A stretch of DNA of 64,000 bases from positions 27,171,722-27,235,721 of the forward strand of contig NC_092183.1 in assembly GCF_043641665.1 (NCBI RefSeq), in the 5' to 3' direction. The DNA comes from Enoplosus armatus (lineage: Eukaryota > Chordata > Actinopteri > Centrarchiformes > Enoplosidae). Each line of letters begins with the position of its first letter. Position 1 is the stretch's first letter. The notes under the pieces were generated by a model. That model saw nothing but the letters and a program-made list of their open reading frames with translations. It was not told the DNA's origin and made no database searches. A program made the position numbers and the translations under genes. Below, in pieces: positions 49,263-62,839 of the stretch.

Positions 49263-52200
49263 ACTTGGTGGTAATGGTTGGTTGGTGATTGGTAATTTAC
49301 TAATGAGCAGATGGAACTTTAACTTTCCATCTGCTTATAGAGATAATACATGAAATACTGATAAATAACAAACTAATCAAAGGCAAGTCTAAACAGGTGA
49401 GTCTTGAGCTGCTTTTTAAAAGGTGTCCGCAGTGTCTGAAGTCCAATGGGAGACAGTTTCAACAAACAACCAACAAAACCTGATCAGAGGACCCTGGAGA
49501 CCAACTGGTAATATAAGGTGGCAGTAGCTCTTGAATGCAGGCAGGTGCCTAACCATGTGTGGTCGGGCCAGAGCAAGGCCTAATTGAGCTAGGAAACCAG
49601 CTAAACCCCACAATTTCATTAATGATACACTTGGCAGTCAATAAAAGCCAGAGACGGGGTCTTCTCCCAGGAGTATGAAATGTATTATAAATATATTCAA
49701 ACATAAAAAGGCAACTGTTTTAAATAGTTAAAATCTACAATCCCAGGATTGAAGTCTTTTGTCTACACATAAGCACAATAAGAAACAAGAAATGAGTGTT
49801 CTAATGAGCATTAGCTGTTTGGTAGTGGGAGGGTTACTCACCACACATACACACTGCCACAAAAAGGATGAAAAAGGTGTAATTTGTGGACAGCGAAGAG
49901 TGCAAAAATAACCACACAGTGGCAGTGAAGTGTACATGAGGGAAACCTCTTCCCGCTGAAAGCCCACTCATTGGACGGCTGCTCACGCCTCTCGGCCTAC
50001 AGTACTCGTAAAACCAAAGCACAGAAGAAAATATGGTCAGTTCACAGTAGAACCTTTTTTAACCTTTCAACCTGTTTTAATCTCATCTGCATTTATATTA
50101 TGACAACCAAATTGATAATACACAAGTGGGAGGTGCCAACAACTCTACAGGGGCTTGGGAGGGGCAGTCTCGCTGCTGGCTACACAGGCTGTGCCCTATA
50201 AGTAATCACGAGTCTTGACTTGGATTCTGATTTTGATGGGGAGCCAGTTCAAAGAGATCAGGATTGGAGAGAGCTTTTAGAAGAGATGTCAGCAAGATGT
50301 CTTACACATTTTGATTTTTTGTCATTGGGGCACCTTGTTTATAGGTGACGGTCCACTCGTTCCAAAGGGTTTCTGCACACGTTCTTTCTTTCTGATTGCT
50401 GATGTAAATTATTGTCAAATTGGTTGTCAAGATTACATTTGGAAGGACAAAAGTTGATCTCTGCAAGCCACAACCATTTTTTTGGTCAGATACAGCATCT
50501 GAAAGCTATCTGTCTGCCAAGACAAACTTTGCCCAGTGTCTCTGAAGCAGACCAGAACTAATGTATTTAGGTTTCACTAAGTATTGACCAAATTTTGATG
50601 TGGCCATATGGGGTATTAAGACAAATTTTGGGCGGTTTATGGACCTTGTTGAAACAGAAATGTAGAAGGTGTTGATAGCATTTTTCATGTCATGGTTGGG
50701 ACAGATTTGCAATCAGGGCCTGCCTCTGTGGCATCAGAAGGTCAACCACATTTTATAAGTCTAATTTCAAAAATGGATAGGCCTAATGAAATCTGCGAAA
50801 TTAAAATGTGTCGCCAGTGCAAGCTGTAGCTCTCTCCAGTGTTCTGCTGAAGAGTTGCTCCATTAATTGCAGTGGGCTGTGATTATTCACAAGGGTTTAT
50901 AATTAGGAGGGAGTCAGGAGTGTTTTATGCCGGGTAATTGCATGCGTCGACCCGCCACCATTTAGCTGGGGAGCAGTAAGCTACAGTACCATTGTCAAAT
51001 CAAGGGAGGCTGCTTTGACCCTTGTTGCTTGAAATTGATTTTGAAGCGCTCATCAAACAGATTGCTTTTTGTAAACATCACTCTTCCTTAATTTTACAGA
51101 TTCTGATGATATGCTGCAGAGCCATTATCAATTTTCTGTTGAATTCAGGTGCATCAGTCAGCTTCCCACCAAAGCATTTTGGGGGAGGAGGTGAAGGCTA
51201 CATAATATGCAAATTGCTCAATATTTTTCGCAATTTAAAACTCCAGACAGAAATGTATAATCAGTTGTGAAAGACCAGGCAATTGGAAAAGCTTGTCACC
51301 TTCCATTTCTTTGTAATATGAAATGAATAGAACTAAATGGCTACATGCTATTTTGTCTGGCATTGTGTCCATTGACATGCGGAACAAAGTAAAGCTCTTT
51401 TTTGGGGAGCAGGGTTTGAATTGTTTTAGGTAGAAAAGACTACTCCTATTGCATTTAATAGTTCCCTGTTTCGCTGCATGTGTGAACCTGCCTGCTCCAC
51501 ATGACTTCAGTCTTGCAGCACTTTGAATGCTTTAATAAAACTTGTCCACGCAAATATGACTGTGTTAACATTTCCCAATCGTCTTTTTGGCTCTGTGTGT
51601 CTGCCATATGGTGCCATGTGGTGTTGTTGCACAAGCTGCTCAAAATGCAGAAAATTCACATTAATTTTCCCTTATAAAGTCGGGGGCATCCATTTGGATT
51701 TGCATGACGTGTCACAGGAGCCGCATAGGGACTCGGTGAAAGAGTGCGGGACCAGTCGGCAGCTCCACCAATGACTGCTGCAGCAGCTGTTTTCCTGGGT
51801 GTCTGTTCCTAGGTAATGTGCCTCTAAACTTGATGGGCCAGAACAGCTTGCTCTTGTTCCATTCTGTTCAACGGGGCTGACTGGTAACCGGAGTTAACTT
51901 GTCACAAACCTCAGCATCTACTCTGGGAAGACGAGGGCTGCCTGCCACCTTCGGTGCGCTCCCGAGCAAAATGGATGAAAGGCTGCCTCAAGATAAGAGG
52001 GCAGGAGACACGAGACGGATGAGTGGTTGCTGTGCTATTCATAATTCAGTAGCAGTGGTCACACAGTACACGTCTGCACTCATGTTTTATTTGAAATGGC
52101 ATGTTGTTGCCGTGTTGAACCTTTCAGAAAAAAAACCAACTGCTTTTCAAGACATGTAAGACTTGAACTTTAACGATCTTGCCCTGTAATTGCGCAGAGA

Positions 52201-54760
52201 ATATTACACCTCCATATCAATGGGAATAATTCTGAAGTGGCAACACTGTATTCTGCTGTGCTTCATGAAATATAGCAGATGAGGTGGCCCTGTCGGTGCA
52301 GAGGAATGACTTCAAAGCCTTTGATCAGGTCAAGGACAGCAGTGAAAGAACTAGGAATTTTATATGCACGCCATAAATATTCACGTCTCAAGAGGGAAAA
52401 GACAACTGTAGAGTTGTCAGTATCCATCAACGTTCAGCATGGGGGGGGCTTAAAGACATGGGTGAAGAGATTGTTCTGTCACTGAAATCGAAATACAGTA
52501 TCTAACATCTAACCTGATGTAAAAAGTGAGATTGATAGGTAATTATCGTCTTATAACCAGACATCATTAAGTAAATAGAACAATTAGTTGCCACTTCCCA
52601 TTGAGGGTGAGGAATATAACAAAAGCGGCAAACACAGGAGATGTAGTGATTAGCCAACATGTGTTGGCTCAGCTGTAGTTAGACTACGAACAAAGCCAAC
52701 AATAATAAAAAAAAAAGGTTTATGAGTTGGATTGAAACAGACCAGTAGGACGTCCCCAAACAAACATGTTGATATCCGTACCTACATGATGATTCCAAAG
52801 TTGTGGGTATCCGATGAGCCCCTTTCATGATTATTTTAGGAGTGATTCACAGAGGAAGTGCATCTACATGTGTCAACACTGTGTCCTAGGAATTTGGTTT
52901 ATATACTAATTTAACTAACAGCAGACATGTTTTGATGGAATTTATTATCATTATTATCATGATTATGTATAGTCACCCCAAATCACTTTTGATTGGACAA
53001 ACTGATGTGTGCACTGTGAGCTCAACAGGAGTCATCAAAAGTATTTCAACATTTCCCAGAAACAAAGAGAGACATTTCGTTAAGAAAATCCTCAGAAATG
53101 AAAAACGTGACCAATCATTAACGCAGGATTAGACCTCGGAAACTGTATTTATTGCTTCACTGTGTCTTTAATAGTGACAAAGTCAACACCGACCCTTTTT
53201 CACCATGTAACCCAAACATAGAATCTTCCCTACACCGAACCACATGTGGGACTCAGGATGCGAACCCTGCTCTCCGCTGTCAAAATCCTTTGTACGTCCA
53301 ACCGACCCATCCATGCCGACCCCCTCTCTGTGACTTGTGTTGTGGTGCAAAAAAAGTAGCATGAACATGAATGGAAAAACTGTTGCCAGGAAACATAACA
53401 CAGACGGCAGTTATGTTTGCCTTTAAAACTAAAATGATATATAAAGATAATTCCTTGCAGACTTTACATGCAACCAGTTCAGCTGGTGCAGACAATCTTT
53501 GTACAGCACTGCAGTAAAGTTAAGAACGTTTTTATATTTAAGGTATAGAGTTATTGCACCTTGGCATAGATACAAGTTGCAACTGTTTGAATGCAGAAGG
53601 GCAGACTAACTGTTCCAAATCGAACACCCACACAGTGGATGTCCGGAAGGGAAAACTGACGGCTTTGTCAGTCTGCTGCTTGCTTCAGAGGCTGTAATGT
53701 GTTTGTGTTTATATTGCTGATGTGTTGTCTGCCTCGGTGATGATCTATCCTGCTGTTGATTGCATAGGGAGTGTTACGTGATTAATGTATGTATGTATGC
53801 AGCACCCCGCTGTGATGTCCATAAATAGGCTTTGGGTTTGCGGTTGGTCATAGCCTCCTTTATTAAATGGTGCGATGGACCACACCACAGGCTTCTCTTT
53901 TGGGGTTGTTTTTTTGTAAATGAAACATGTAGCATAAGTAACATAATTTTTAGTGCCCCCCAGGATATCAAGTTATGGAGCAGCTGTAAAACGGACAAAT
54001 AGAAGTGAGCAAATCAAAATCTTTCTGGATGTCGAGTAAAAGATGAACACCTGCCGGGATGCTGCGAGTGCACGGAAAGTTGTAATCGATTACGCCAACA
54101 TTTGACTTTATTATTCTTTTTCGAGGGAGAACAAAAGAAAAAAAAAGAAAGAATATGTCAGAGAATCAGATAAATTAAATATACATATAAGAGTTTTAAG
54201 AGTATTTGGAAGCTGTTTAACTTTTTAAATTCTGTATTATTCATACATTTGGCCATGCCATTGGGCTGGCTCCACAAGCTGACTGATAACTGATCATCCA
54301 GCTATTCCTCATTATGTTGATAAAAAACATAAACCGGGCGATATTGTGTTTCCTCATGTGTTGCAAATTGGTAGTAAATACATTTCCAGGAGACGAAGGA
54401 AGTATTTTTTTTAAAATATGTTTTAAAACGTGTGGAGGGGATCCTTAATTTAAATTTGCCGGCTTGTGTAGCAAGTCAACATAAGAGGCAGTTGTTTATT
54501 TTTTATTTTTATATATTTAAAATATACATGCATTTAATTAATTTCTGTGAAGAAGACAACTAAAGTTAAGAGGTGTTTTCGAAGTTTATATCTTTATTTA
54601 TTTATTATAAAGCCAGGCTGCTTGGAGTATTGACACGTATGTATGATAGTGAAAATCATAATTGTGTTCCTAAAAATGATCCTTTGCAACATCCACAGGA
54701 AATAGTCTGTTCAGAATTGTATACAAATTGCTAGTTTTACACAAACTTCCAGAAGGTATT
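49263..54760. other. non-coding, possible conserved elements
   Basis: No gene that I can support. A hairpin with 10-bp arms (gcagatggaa) is near 49305-49333. The region at about 50780-51190 has low repeat content and many homeodomain-like taatt motifs. Confidence 0.4.
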
Positions 54761-54905
54761 AATCAGAATCAGAATCAGAAATACTTTATTGATCCCCGGG
54801 GGGGGGGGATTAGATTAAAGTTCACGATTTAAGTTAATTGTACAGTTAATTGTTCTGTACTGTTGTTGTTTTTTGTGCAATGAATATAATGATATTTCAA
54901 AAGAA
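54761..54905 (-). mobile_element. Rex1-like LINE 3' tail, minus strand
   Basis: aatcagaatcagaatcagaa and tactttattgatcccc are the reverse complement of the tail at 39305-39359. A run of g follows. About 50 bases further, tgtacagttaattgt matches the region before the tail. Confidence 0.7.
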
Positions 54906-55045
54906 GACTACTTTCTCCCTTTGTGGGCGGGGGGCCGTGGGGTCGTCAGACAACAACAACAAGCTCACAAAATAAACCCCCCCCCAAAAAAAAAATCCCC
55001 AATCAGTAGACAACAGTCCAATAAAAACAAAAAATACATGAAAAG

Positions 55046-55965
55046 CTATATTCTCTTAAAAGATGGAAGTTTGGTCTGAATAATGTTGACCACAGCTCGG
55101 AGCCACTCAGCTGGCTGCATGTTCAGACTGCACTCCATTAAGGAGGTCTTCGGGCTCTCGCCACCACAGAACACGCAGATGTCGCTCCGGTACACACAGT
55201 GTGAACATGACGTAGTGTTCCCCCTCTTCAGTACATGCTGCGAGTGGCCCTTCATGCACTCCACGTACTCGATGTCCTGAGGCAAGTGGATTAATATTTT
55301 AATCTTGAACCTTTTATCGCACAGTTTTGCCCCAAATGTTCTTTCGTTTGTTTGGACAATGCTCAGACATGAGATGAATCCACTCACTTTGCGTCATCTA
55401 TTTGTCCAGTAATTCACCAATAAAACCCGGGACTGCATGCTTTTACTGAGACTATAAGGAACAACAGACACATTATGGTTGTCACAGTGGTCACTAATGC
55501 ATGCCGGCTGTCTGAGAACGTTTTCATCAACGCTCTGTATAGTGCATAGAAGTACAACAGTGACATTGCCACCATAGTGCTGTTTTTGGAGTGATATGAT
55601 GGCAGCCATTTCCATTTTTCATGAGGCACAGCTTTCCAAGGCATTTAAAAACGATACGTCTTTGACCAATCTGATCGTTTGCCTGAATATGCCTGTTGCA
55701 CAAGAGGTCGACACACCCTTCCTGTCACACCAGCATCCATCAGCCACGCACACAAACATATCAATCAGAGGGATGCTATCCTTAATCCTATCTGACATGG
55801 CAATCTGTGTTCGATGGTCTGCCACCTCGTGATTACCAATTCCCACGCAGAGATTAGAGCTGCAGAGCATCTACACTGACTGGAGCTCAATGTTCTTAAC
55901 AACCTTGCTCCCAAGGTGCCCCTGCAAACGGGCAACATGATGATGATGATGATGTTGCTGCTGCC
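55046..55965 (-). pseudogene. unidentified decayed coding frame
   Basis: One minus-strand frame stays open for about 300 codons except for three stops: TAG at 55871-55873, TGA at 55619-55621 and TGA at 55394-55396. I do not recognise the protein. The C-terminal third is cysteine-rich (SCSHCVYRSDICVFCGG) and ends LPSFKRI before a TAG. The middle has many polar and hydrophobic residues in protein-like order (MFVCVADGCWC). The histidine run near the upstream end comes from an atg repeat and may not be coding. It could be an old transposase, a pseudogene or chance. No neighbour helps. Confidence 0.35.
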
Positions 55966-56234
55966 GCTACGTGCCAGAGCGGCTCTGGCACATCTAGGAA
56001 GGAATTGTAAACAGAGTACAAATGAGCAGAAGTCACCAAGGCACAGCACATGTGTTTTTCACTCCAAATGAAACAATCATTTCCTGAGACCAGCTGCTAA
56101 AATAAGCCACTTGGTTTTGCGACATTGAACATATTGAAGTTTTGATGAATTGGAGAATGTTTTTGCCCCTGCTTTGGCTCCGTCGAGATCGTTTTGGGAA
56201 TACTGTCATGCACTGCTGAGATGTTTCATTTCTT

Positions 56235-56440
56235 CATGTTAAGGAACTGAGACATTTTAGGAAATATGCTTTTTCTCTTTCTTGCCCAGAGTTATATGAG
56301 AAGTACAGTAAATGTGAAGCTACAGCCAGCACGCAGGTTGGCTTAGCTTAGCTTAGCACATAGACCGGAAACGGGGGAGACAGCTAGCCTGGCTCTGTAA
56401 CAAAATGTGCCTACCAGCACCTCTGAAGCTCCTGTTATAT
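56235..56440 (+). repeat. dispersed teleost-type repeat, copy 1
   Basis: It has the familiar phrases cagagttatatgagaag, aatgtgaagctacagccagc, ttggcttagcttagcttagc, gacagctagcctggctctgt and ctaccagcacctctgaagct. A start-like piece of the same repeat (aaggaatagtttgacatttt) is at 57056-57085. No coding capacity. Confidence 0.65.
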
Positions 56441-56574
56441 CAAAGCTGTCCTCCTGCGGCCGTAGTAATTATGACAGGGGTTAGGGATTAAAGGTATACA
56501 GCAACAAAGTCAGTGTAGGGAGGAGGTCGGGGTGGGTCGATGAGTCAACAAAACATCACACTTAACATGGGAGA

Positions 56575-56790
56575 CTGCTGTCGGTTTCCCCATTGACAAC
56601 CAACCGTTTATTTTAACCATGACCACGATCGGTAACCTAAACTACATGTATATTATTGTAACCATGAAGACGAAGGTCTCCAAACCTAAAGTAGTCATTT
56701 TAACCCTAACCATCATATCCCCCTAAACCTAACATAGTTGTTTTTGTGCCTAAACCCAACCAAACTGTTGCCATAGCATTGTCACATCAT
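56575..56790. repeat. AT-rich, aacc-rich dispersed repeat
   Basis: Loose repeats of taaccatgaccac, aacctaaac and tttaaccctaaccat units. A similar but reversed text, ggtcatggttaggcaactaa, is at 58845-58885. Confidence 0.5.
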
Positions 56791-58224
56791 AAAACATTTT
56801 TTTATTTATTTTTTATTCACCGTACAGTCATGAGAGAGTATCAACCTCATCTTACTCTTGTTATGAAAGTGCATATGCGTATTTTTCAAAACTATTCCTT
56901 TAAGGAAAAGGAAAAACGAACTGAAATAAAGTGAAAACATTTTCTTCACCCAGGAAAATCCCATGAAAATACCAAAATTAATCCCGACAACCCTACTATG
57001 TCTGTGGCTCTCAGCTCCAAGTCCTTTGGATCTCACTGAAGATGTCGGTCATCAAAGGAATAGTTTGACATTTTGTTAAATATATGAATATAAATATAAA
57101 TAAATGTGCGTACGGACATGTTCTTCTACAGCAGAATAGACAGTGGTGCCCAATGAAAGTGATAACTGGAGCCTTGTTTGAAATGAAAGATCTCAGATGT
57201 CTCCTCTCTCCTCTGGGCGACTTGCTGCATGTACAAAGCTGCAGAGCTGGAGGGACTGCAGTCAAACAGATGAATGAGTAAAACACCTTACTTCTCTTCT
57301 TAATTTACCCTGGAGCTGTTGATCAGCAAGCAGTGTCAAGTATCTACTGCTGTGAGTGATATAATACTACCTACTTACTGAGCTGAGAATAAATTGCTCA
57401 ACACAACCTGAATATGGTTTTATTTTAGAGCACAGGCACCGAGAACAGTGGCCGGGCCATCGGAGGATGTTTTGTCTGCATCCTGCTGGACCACCGCCAA
57501 GTGTCCCAACCCAGCCCGGCCTATAGACTTATGAAAGATGAATGAAAAATGATTCCGAATATAGTATTTCCTACAGATCTGCAAAAAGTATTCTGGGGCA
57601 GTTGTATTGAACAGTGAGTGAGGTCTGAAAATCAGATCTGTTCAATGAAATCAGCAACAAGGTGAAGAATGATAATGAAGCTGCCACTTGTGTGCGGCTT
57701 GTTTCACAATTCACTGTAGTCTAGCGCTGACGCTAAAATGTGAGATGCATGAGATTTGATTACTTTGTGAAGTCCTGTTGCTCCATGGCTGGCTGGCAAA
57801 TCGGCGGCAACACAAATGAAACGAACCAAACCAAACAGCTTCAGTCAGCCCGAACAGAGCTAATAGAAACAAAGCATTACACAGCCCTGTTTAGTTAAAG
57901 CTGTAACCCTCTGTATTCAGTTTGTGTTTTCATTTTGTTCATCTTTAAGTGTCTGCTGTGGTGTTTTTGCAGTTCACTTCTCAGAGAGATCGACTGTCTG
58001 TTACAGTGATGTTTGTTTGTTCCTTAGTATCTCTGTTGAAGTTTGAGCTTTTGTCGGAGATGCAGTCTTTTTTGTCTTTTGAGCCATGGGTGTGATTACT
58101 GCTCATTTGAACTATCTAGCTTTTGTTCTGTGAACCAAGAATGAAAAAACATGCAGAAAACTCATTTATTTTAATTACAAAACTTAAAGCCTCTGCTTGC
58201 TATGCCCAGCAAGAGTTCATTACG
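56791..58224. other. non-coding, nothing firm
   Basis: Only short frames. A minus-strand open frame of 91 codons at 57011-57286 shows no motif. Confidence 0.4.
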
Positions 58225-58625
58225 TTCGTCAATACCAAATTATTGACGGACAGTTAGAAAGACCGAGCTAGAAGTATTGGACACATTGAAACTTTGACCA
58301 AATGATGAGTCACGGGACAAACAAAGTCCACAAAGACAATAAATGTCTGCACCAAATGGCATGGTAACATTTCACTCTGAACTACGAATGTTAACCTGCT
58401 TGTGGCGCTAGAGAAAAACTCAAGGAATCACCAAAGTCAATAGGGGATATCTTGGATATCCAATACTTGTTGAGACATTTTATTCATTGCCATCCCTAGA
58501 GCCACATCACTAGCGTAGCTAAAAAATGTAAAGTTTGTCTTGAGTCTGTCACTAGAGGAAAGGTCATGGGGGGTCATTAAACTTGGTGGGGTTTACTCCT
58601 CCGGGAACACAAAGGAATGCATATT
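58225..58625 (+). repeat. dispersed repeat family R2, copy 2
   Basis: It contains attgaaactttgaccaaatg, ggtaacatttcactctgaac, gcgctagagaaaaactcaag, gttgagacattttattca and gccatccctagagccacat. A second gctagag-type unit follows at 58538-58625. Confidence 0.65.
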
Positions 58626-59484
58626 TCTTGCTAATCAGCCTTAGATTCTGAGAGGTCGTGTGTGCAAACTAAACAGCTCACTTAATGTCCAAAATGGAAA
58701 CGGTCCATCCTCTTTGTCAACCCTGTCGTCAGACAGAACGTCTGAAAAAACCCGGATTATGTTAAGTGGCATTTTCTGATGATGAATGCCAGTGTTTTTT
58801 CATAATACCACAATATTTAGAAAATATGAGATGATATAAGGTTTGGTCATGGTTAGGCAACTAAAACACTTGGTCATGGTTAAAAGAGCACTCCGCCGAC
58901 GTAGCATCCCACCCCATGAACTCTGTCAGACTGTTAATGAAAAGGATCAAAATCGATGCAACACAACCATCAATATCGCAGTTTTTTAGTCGATGTAGTC
59001 TTCCATGTCAAAACCTGTCGTCTCATTACCCACAATGCAACTCAACACCTGACAGTTAGGTCTTGAGATATTTGGGAGTGTGATGCTAGTAGCTGCTAAT
59101 GCAGTAACCTCGAGCCGCTAGCCTCAAGCAGAGATGAGGTGCGGGTTACAGAAGTATTGGTAAGCTCAGTTCTTTTTAACTTCACAACCCCAAATTTTTC
59201 AGACCCAACCGACGCCGACTCGAGTGGCATCATGTGAGGACATTTATCAGATTTCACACAGCTCCCTCTGGAGAACACAAAAGGCCTAACACAACCGTCT
59301 CCACATATGCAGTAGTCCTCCCTAAGACTTATGAACAGACTTTGATGTCTGTGTCTCGGTGGAGTTCCCCTGCCTGCATTGACACTGAATGACTTGCGGA
59401 ATCATCAAATATGAACTTAATCCCTAGGATATTAGGCTGTCTGGGGAGCATGAATGTGCTCAGTACATTTTTGGAAATTCTGGC
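58626..59484. other. non-coding
   Basis: No gene is recognised apart from the reversed aacc-repeat patch near 58845. Confidence 0.4.
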
Positions 59485-59640
59485 ATTATGGTGACGCCAG
59501 AGGGAAAGGTCAGGGGATCACCAAAATCATCAGGGTTCATCCTCTGAGGATCACACTGTGGCAATTAGTGGCTCTTGACCAAAGTACTGCAGACAGATGG
59601 ATAAACTGGCATTGCCGTGTTTAGGGAAATGGGTCAAAAA
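59485..59640 (+). repeat. dispersed repeat family R2, fragment
   Basis: gacgccagagggaaaggtca, ggggatcaccaaaatcatca and gggttcatcctctgagga belong to the same family as 58225-58625. Confidence 0.6.
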
Positions 59641-61144
59641 TGTGCAATTATATTATTTTACAAAAACATTGTCACCTTTTATAGCTCTATTATGGTTCTC
59701 TAACTTCTACTAAACTACTAAAAAGGAAGTAAAGACAGTTTACAGATGTTTATAGTATTTGTACTATAGTAATATACAAAACCTTGATACAAGGTGTTTT
59801 TAACTACAATTAAATTTACAGGTTTTATTTAGTATACTGACACACATTATCCATCAACTCACAAAAGCAGTATATGTACAGATGTATTATTTTCAAATGA
59901 ATGGTGCAGTATAAACATCGCTGCTGCTCAAAAAAAAACCTTCAACATTCTCTAAAATCTATCATGTGTGTGTGTGTGGACACAGCTTGTACGACAGCTA
60001 GTCCCTTCAGCCTATTGATGAGACAAGTTTCGATTATTTACAACTAGTGGGTATCTGGTTATGGAGCTAATCTGTTTGATTTGAAAAAGAGCAGTCACTG
60101 CTGTCAAGATCAGCCACGGATAACATTTAAAGATGGATTTCTCTCTTTTACCCAGATTTTCAGTGTTGCTGCGGATTTAAGGTAATCAATTGTCACTTCA
60201 CCGAGAAAGCCTGCCAAACTGTGTAATCAGATGCCATTCATGGAAGAAACACGCCTGTTGAAACACGCCATACAAAACCTTAAATCTACAATATATCATC
60301 TTGTGCCTTAATTAGGACAAATAATAAAGTGATATAATTTCATCACAGTAGGAAATTGTAAAGGATGTTATCGTTCTTTATGAGAACAATGGACTTTTCT
60401 TATTTTCATCATAAAGCACAATCAAAATGTGTGAGGGAGACCACAGTGATATAAATATAATACCCAGTGAGTTGTAATTGTTATTGTTGTAAGTGATTTT
60501 AATCACATATCATTGGTGAAGACCAAAGTCCTGAAATGCAATTTTCATCCAAACCGAATCATTTCAGCCTTAATGTGTTTTGGATGTGTGCCCAGTTTAT
60601 GTTTCTTCTAGTTTATTTGGCACATGTCGTAGGTAATCAATGCTTTCTCCCAAGAATTACATATCATATGTAACTGATTTGCAAAAGCACTTTATGTTCA
60701 GCGGCAAATTTTAGTTCCAAAGCAGGAAATAGGTTGACATTCACATAACACAGGGAAACATATGGGTATTTGGAGAAAATCTTTAGAGCGGGGGATCTGA
60801 AAATCAATTTTCCTGGATGGTTGGGAATAATACATTTACATTTTATACCACAAAGTTGAGCAGCTCCCCTCTCCCTGGCTTGGTAAATGTTAAACAAAAA
60901 GCCAATTTTTTGATTTTGTATGTCTCAGAGGCCGAACCTGGCCCCCAAAGTCATAAAGTGACACATTTAGTCACAAATTGTGAACTCTCTTGACTAAAGC
61001 CAGATTTCAGCAGCGATTTTAACAAAATTTTAAGACAATCTGCTAAGAAAAATGCAAATGAATGCATGTTTCCATCCACTGCAGTTATGTGAGTATTAGG
61101 AGTCGAGTGTGTCGATAACAGTTGGTGGTGCTAATAAAGTACTA
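59641..61144. other. non-coding, AT-rich
   Basis: No gene or named repeat. The sequence is long, AT-rich and without family motifs. Confidence 0.4.
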
Positions 61145-61385
61145 AGGGCAAAATGTACTTACCAAGTACTTTTACTTTTGATACTTTAAGCAGACTTGAC
61201 CCTTTCAGAATGTTGTATTGGAACATTATGCATTCATGTGTAAGCAGTACTTTAATGTATCTGGTTGATGTTGGGCAGTTTAACAATGCATCATATTTTA
61301 TAAACAGATCATATGTTTTGTATGCATTTCTACAGAATAACCAACAGATAAATGTGGTGCTGTGAAAAGTACAATATTTCTAATT
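61145..61385. repeat. MITE-like repeat family R1, rearranged
   Basis: The piece at about 61145-61195 is in reverse orientation (aagtacttttacttttgata). The piece at about 61235-61385 is forward (tgtaagcagtactttaatgt, cagtttaacaatgcatcata, gtacaatatttc). The two halves point in opposite directions, so the copy was rearranged. Confidence 0.65.
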
Positions 61386-61413
61386 CTATTTCTATTTCTA
61401 TTTCTATTTCTAA
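61386..61413. repeat. ttctat hexanucleotide repeat
   Basis: Five to six attctatttctatttc-type units directly after the R1 piece. Confidence 0.85.
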
Positions 61414-62224
61414 TGTATACATAGCAGAACCTCAAAAACGCTCGAGTTTCAGTGTTAACATATAGGTTGATAATGAAAGGGGAATCCTTGTTTTCACAAG
61501 ATCCCCATGTATCATTAGCTTTAAAGCCTTATTAGTGTGAATAAGGCTTTAAAGCTGAAAATGGAGGATGACATGAGCAGGGGAAGAGCCTGCACACTGG
61601 GGAAGGCCTTAGCGCCGAAAACTTGCATGATTATTCCTCAACTGATCAAAGAATTAAAAATAGAAAAATATGGAAATAAGGCCAGCCTAAACATTGTTTC
61701 CTTGTGGAGCATGGATGGTTTTTCTTCTTCAACAGTTTCATCTTATCCTGTAGGATTTCATTTCCAAAATGTCTAGACCTTGACAGTTTACTTTCCTGCC
61801 TCTGTGCACTCGTACCGTGCAATGCAGGCCTGCAGCAAAAAAACCCCCAAAGGTTTCCTCCTCCTCCTGCCACTGCAAACCTGATCCCAGCCAGCATCAG
61901 CGCCGCTTGCTTGTATCGTCGGCTGGATGTTATGCTATGTCCACAGCAGCCTCGCGCTCGAACAATCGATTATTGCTGTGCGTGATTCCATACAGGTACT
62001 CGGAGCAAAGTAATGGATGGACTGCTGCTTCTTCCTCCACGTTAACTGGAAGACTCGGTGGGGGTGATCACACGCAGCTCACTCCACCAGCAACACTTTC
62101 ATCATCCAGCACTGTTACCTCCTGGATCCAGATTTCTCCCTGACCTTTTGATATCACCTTTAATTTCCACCTCCTGGAAAAGCAAAACACCTTCACACTA
62201 TTATGCTAGATTTAGTTGTGTTAT
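61414..62224. other. non-coding, GC-richer near 61.8 kb
   Basis: Open frames of 79-108 codons lie at 61537-62143. They show no motifs, signal or splice structure, so I do not call a gene. Confidence 0.35.
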
Positions 62225-62340
62225 GTTGTGATATTCACATAAGCCTTCTATATATACAGTGAATATATATATTTGTATATATATATATATAGATAGAGAG
62301 AGAGAGAGAATATATATGTGTGTGTGTGTGTGTGTAAATA
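62225..62340. repeat. TA/GA/TG compound microsatellite
   Basis: ta, ga and tg runs follow one another over about 115 bases. Confidence 0.93.
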
Positions 62341-62589
62341 TGAGGTTTTGAAGTATAGATTACTATATTTAAATAAAGGATACATAAATATGAAATATCA
62401 ATTTAAAAAAGAATTAGCAAAACATGAAATGAGTGCTTACATGGAATTTTGGAAAATGGGGTCAGAATTGATATTTCCTATAAAGACTATTTCAACTTTA
62501 TCTGCTCAGTACAGCACATAGTTCAGTTCAGTTCTATGGCTGCATGTAGTATTTATCATGTTTTCTACAGTGCTGTAACAGAATTCTTT

Positions 62590-62830
62590 GGTGGAATAAA
62601 AAGTACTCAGATCCCTTATATGAGTCAGAGGAGCATTACTACAATGTAATGATAGTGTTAAAAGTAAAGGTCCTGCACTCAAAATGCTTGCTTAAATTAA
62701 AGTACAGTAAAGTACAGTATTACCAGCAAAATATACTTGTGTTAGTGTATTAGATTATAAATATTGATACATTAGTCATTGATACATTAATGATGTTGTA
62801 GCTGGTCGAGATGGGGATAATTTAAACATC
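62590..62830 (+). repeat. MITE-like repeat family R1, copy 5
   Basis: aaaagtactcagatccctta, ttaaaagtaaaggtcctgca and ccagcaaaatatactt match the left half of the family. Confidence 0.65.
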
Positions 62831-62839
62831 TATGTATTA

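Noticed and set aside
61537..62143. Overlapping plus-strand frames near a GC-richer patch
   Set aside because: They are short, in different frames, and without motif or splice site.
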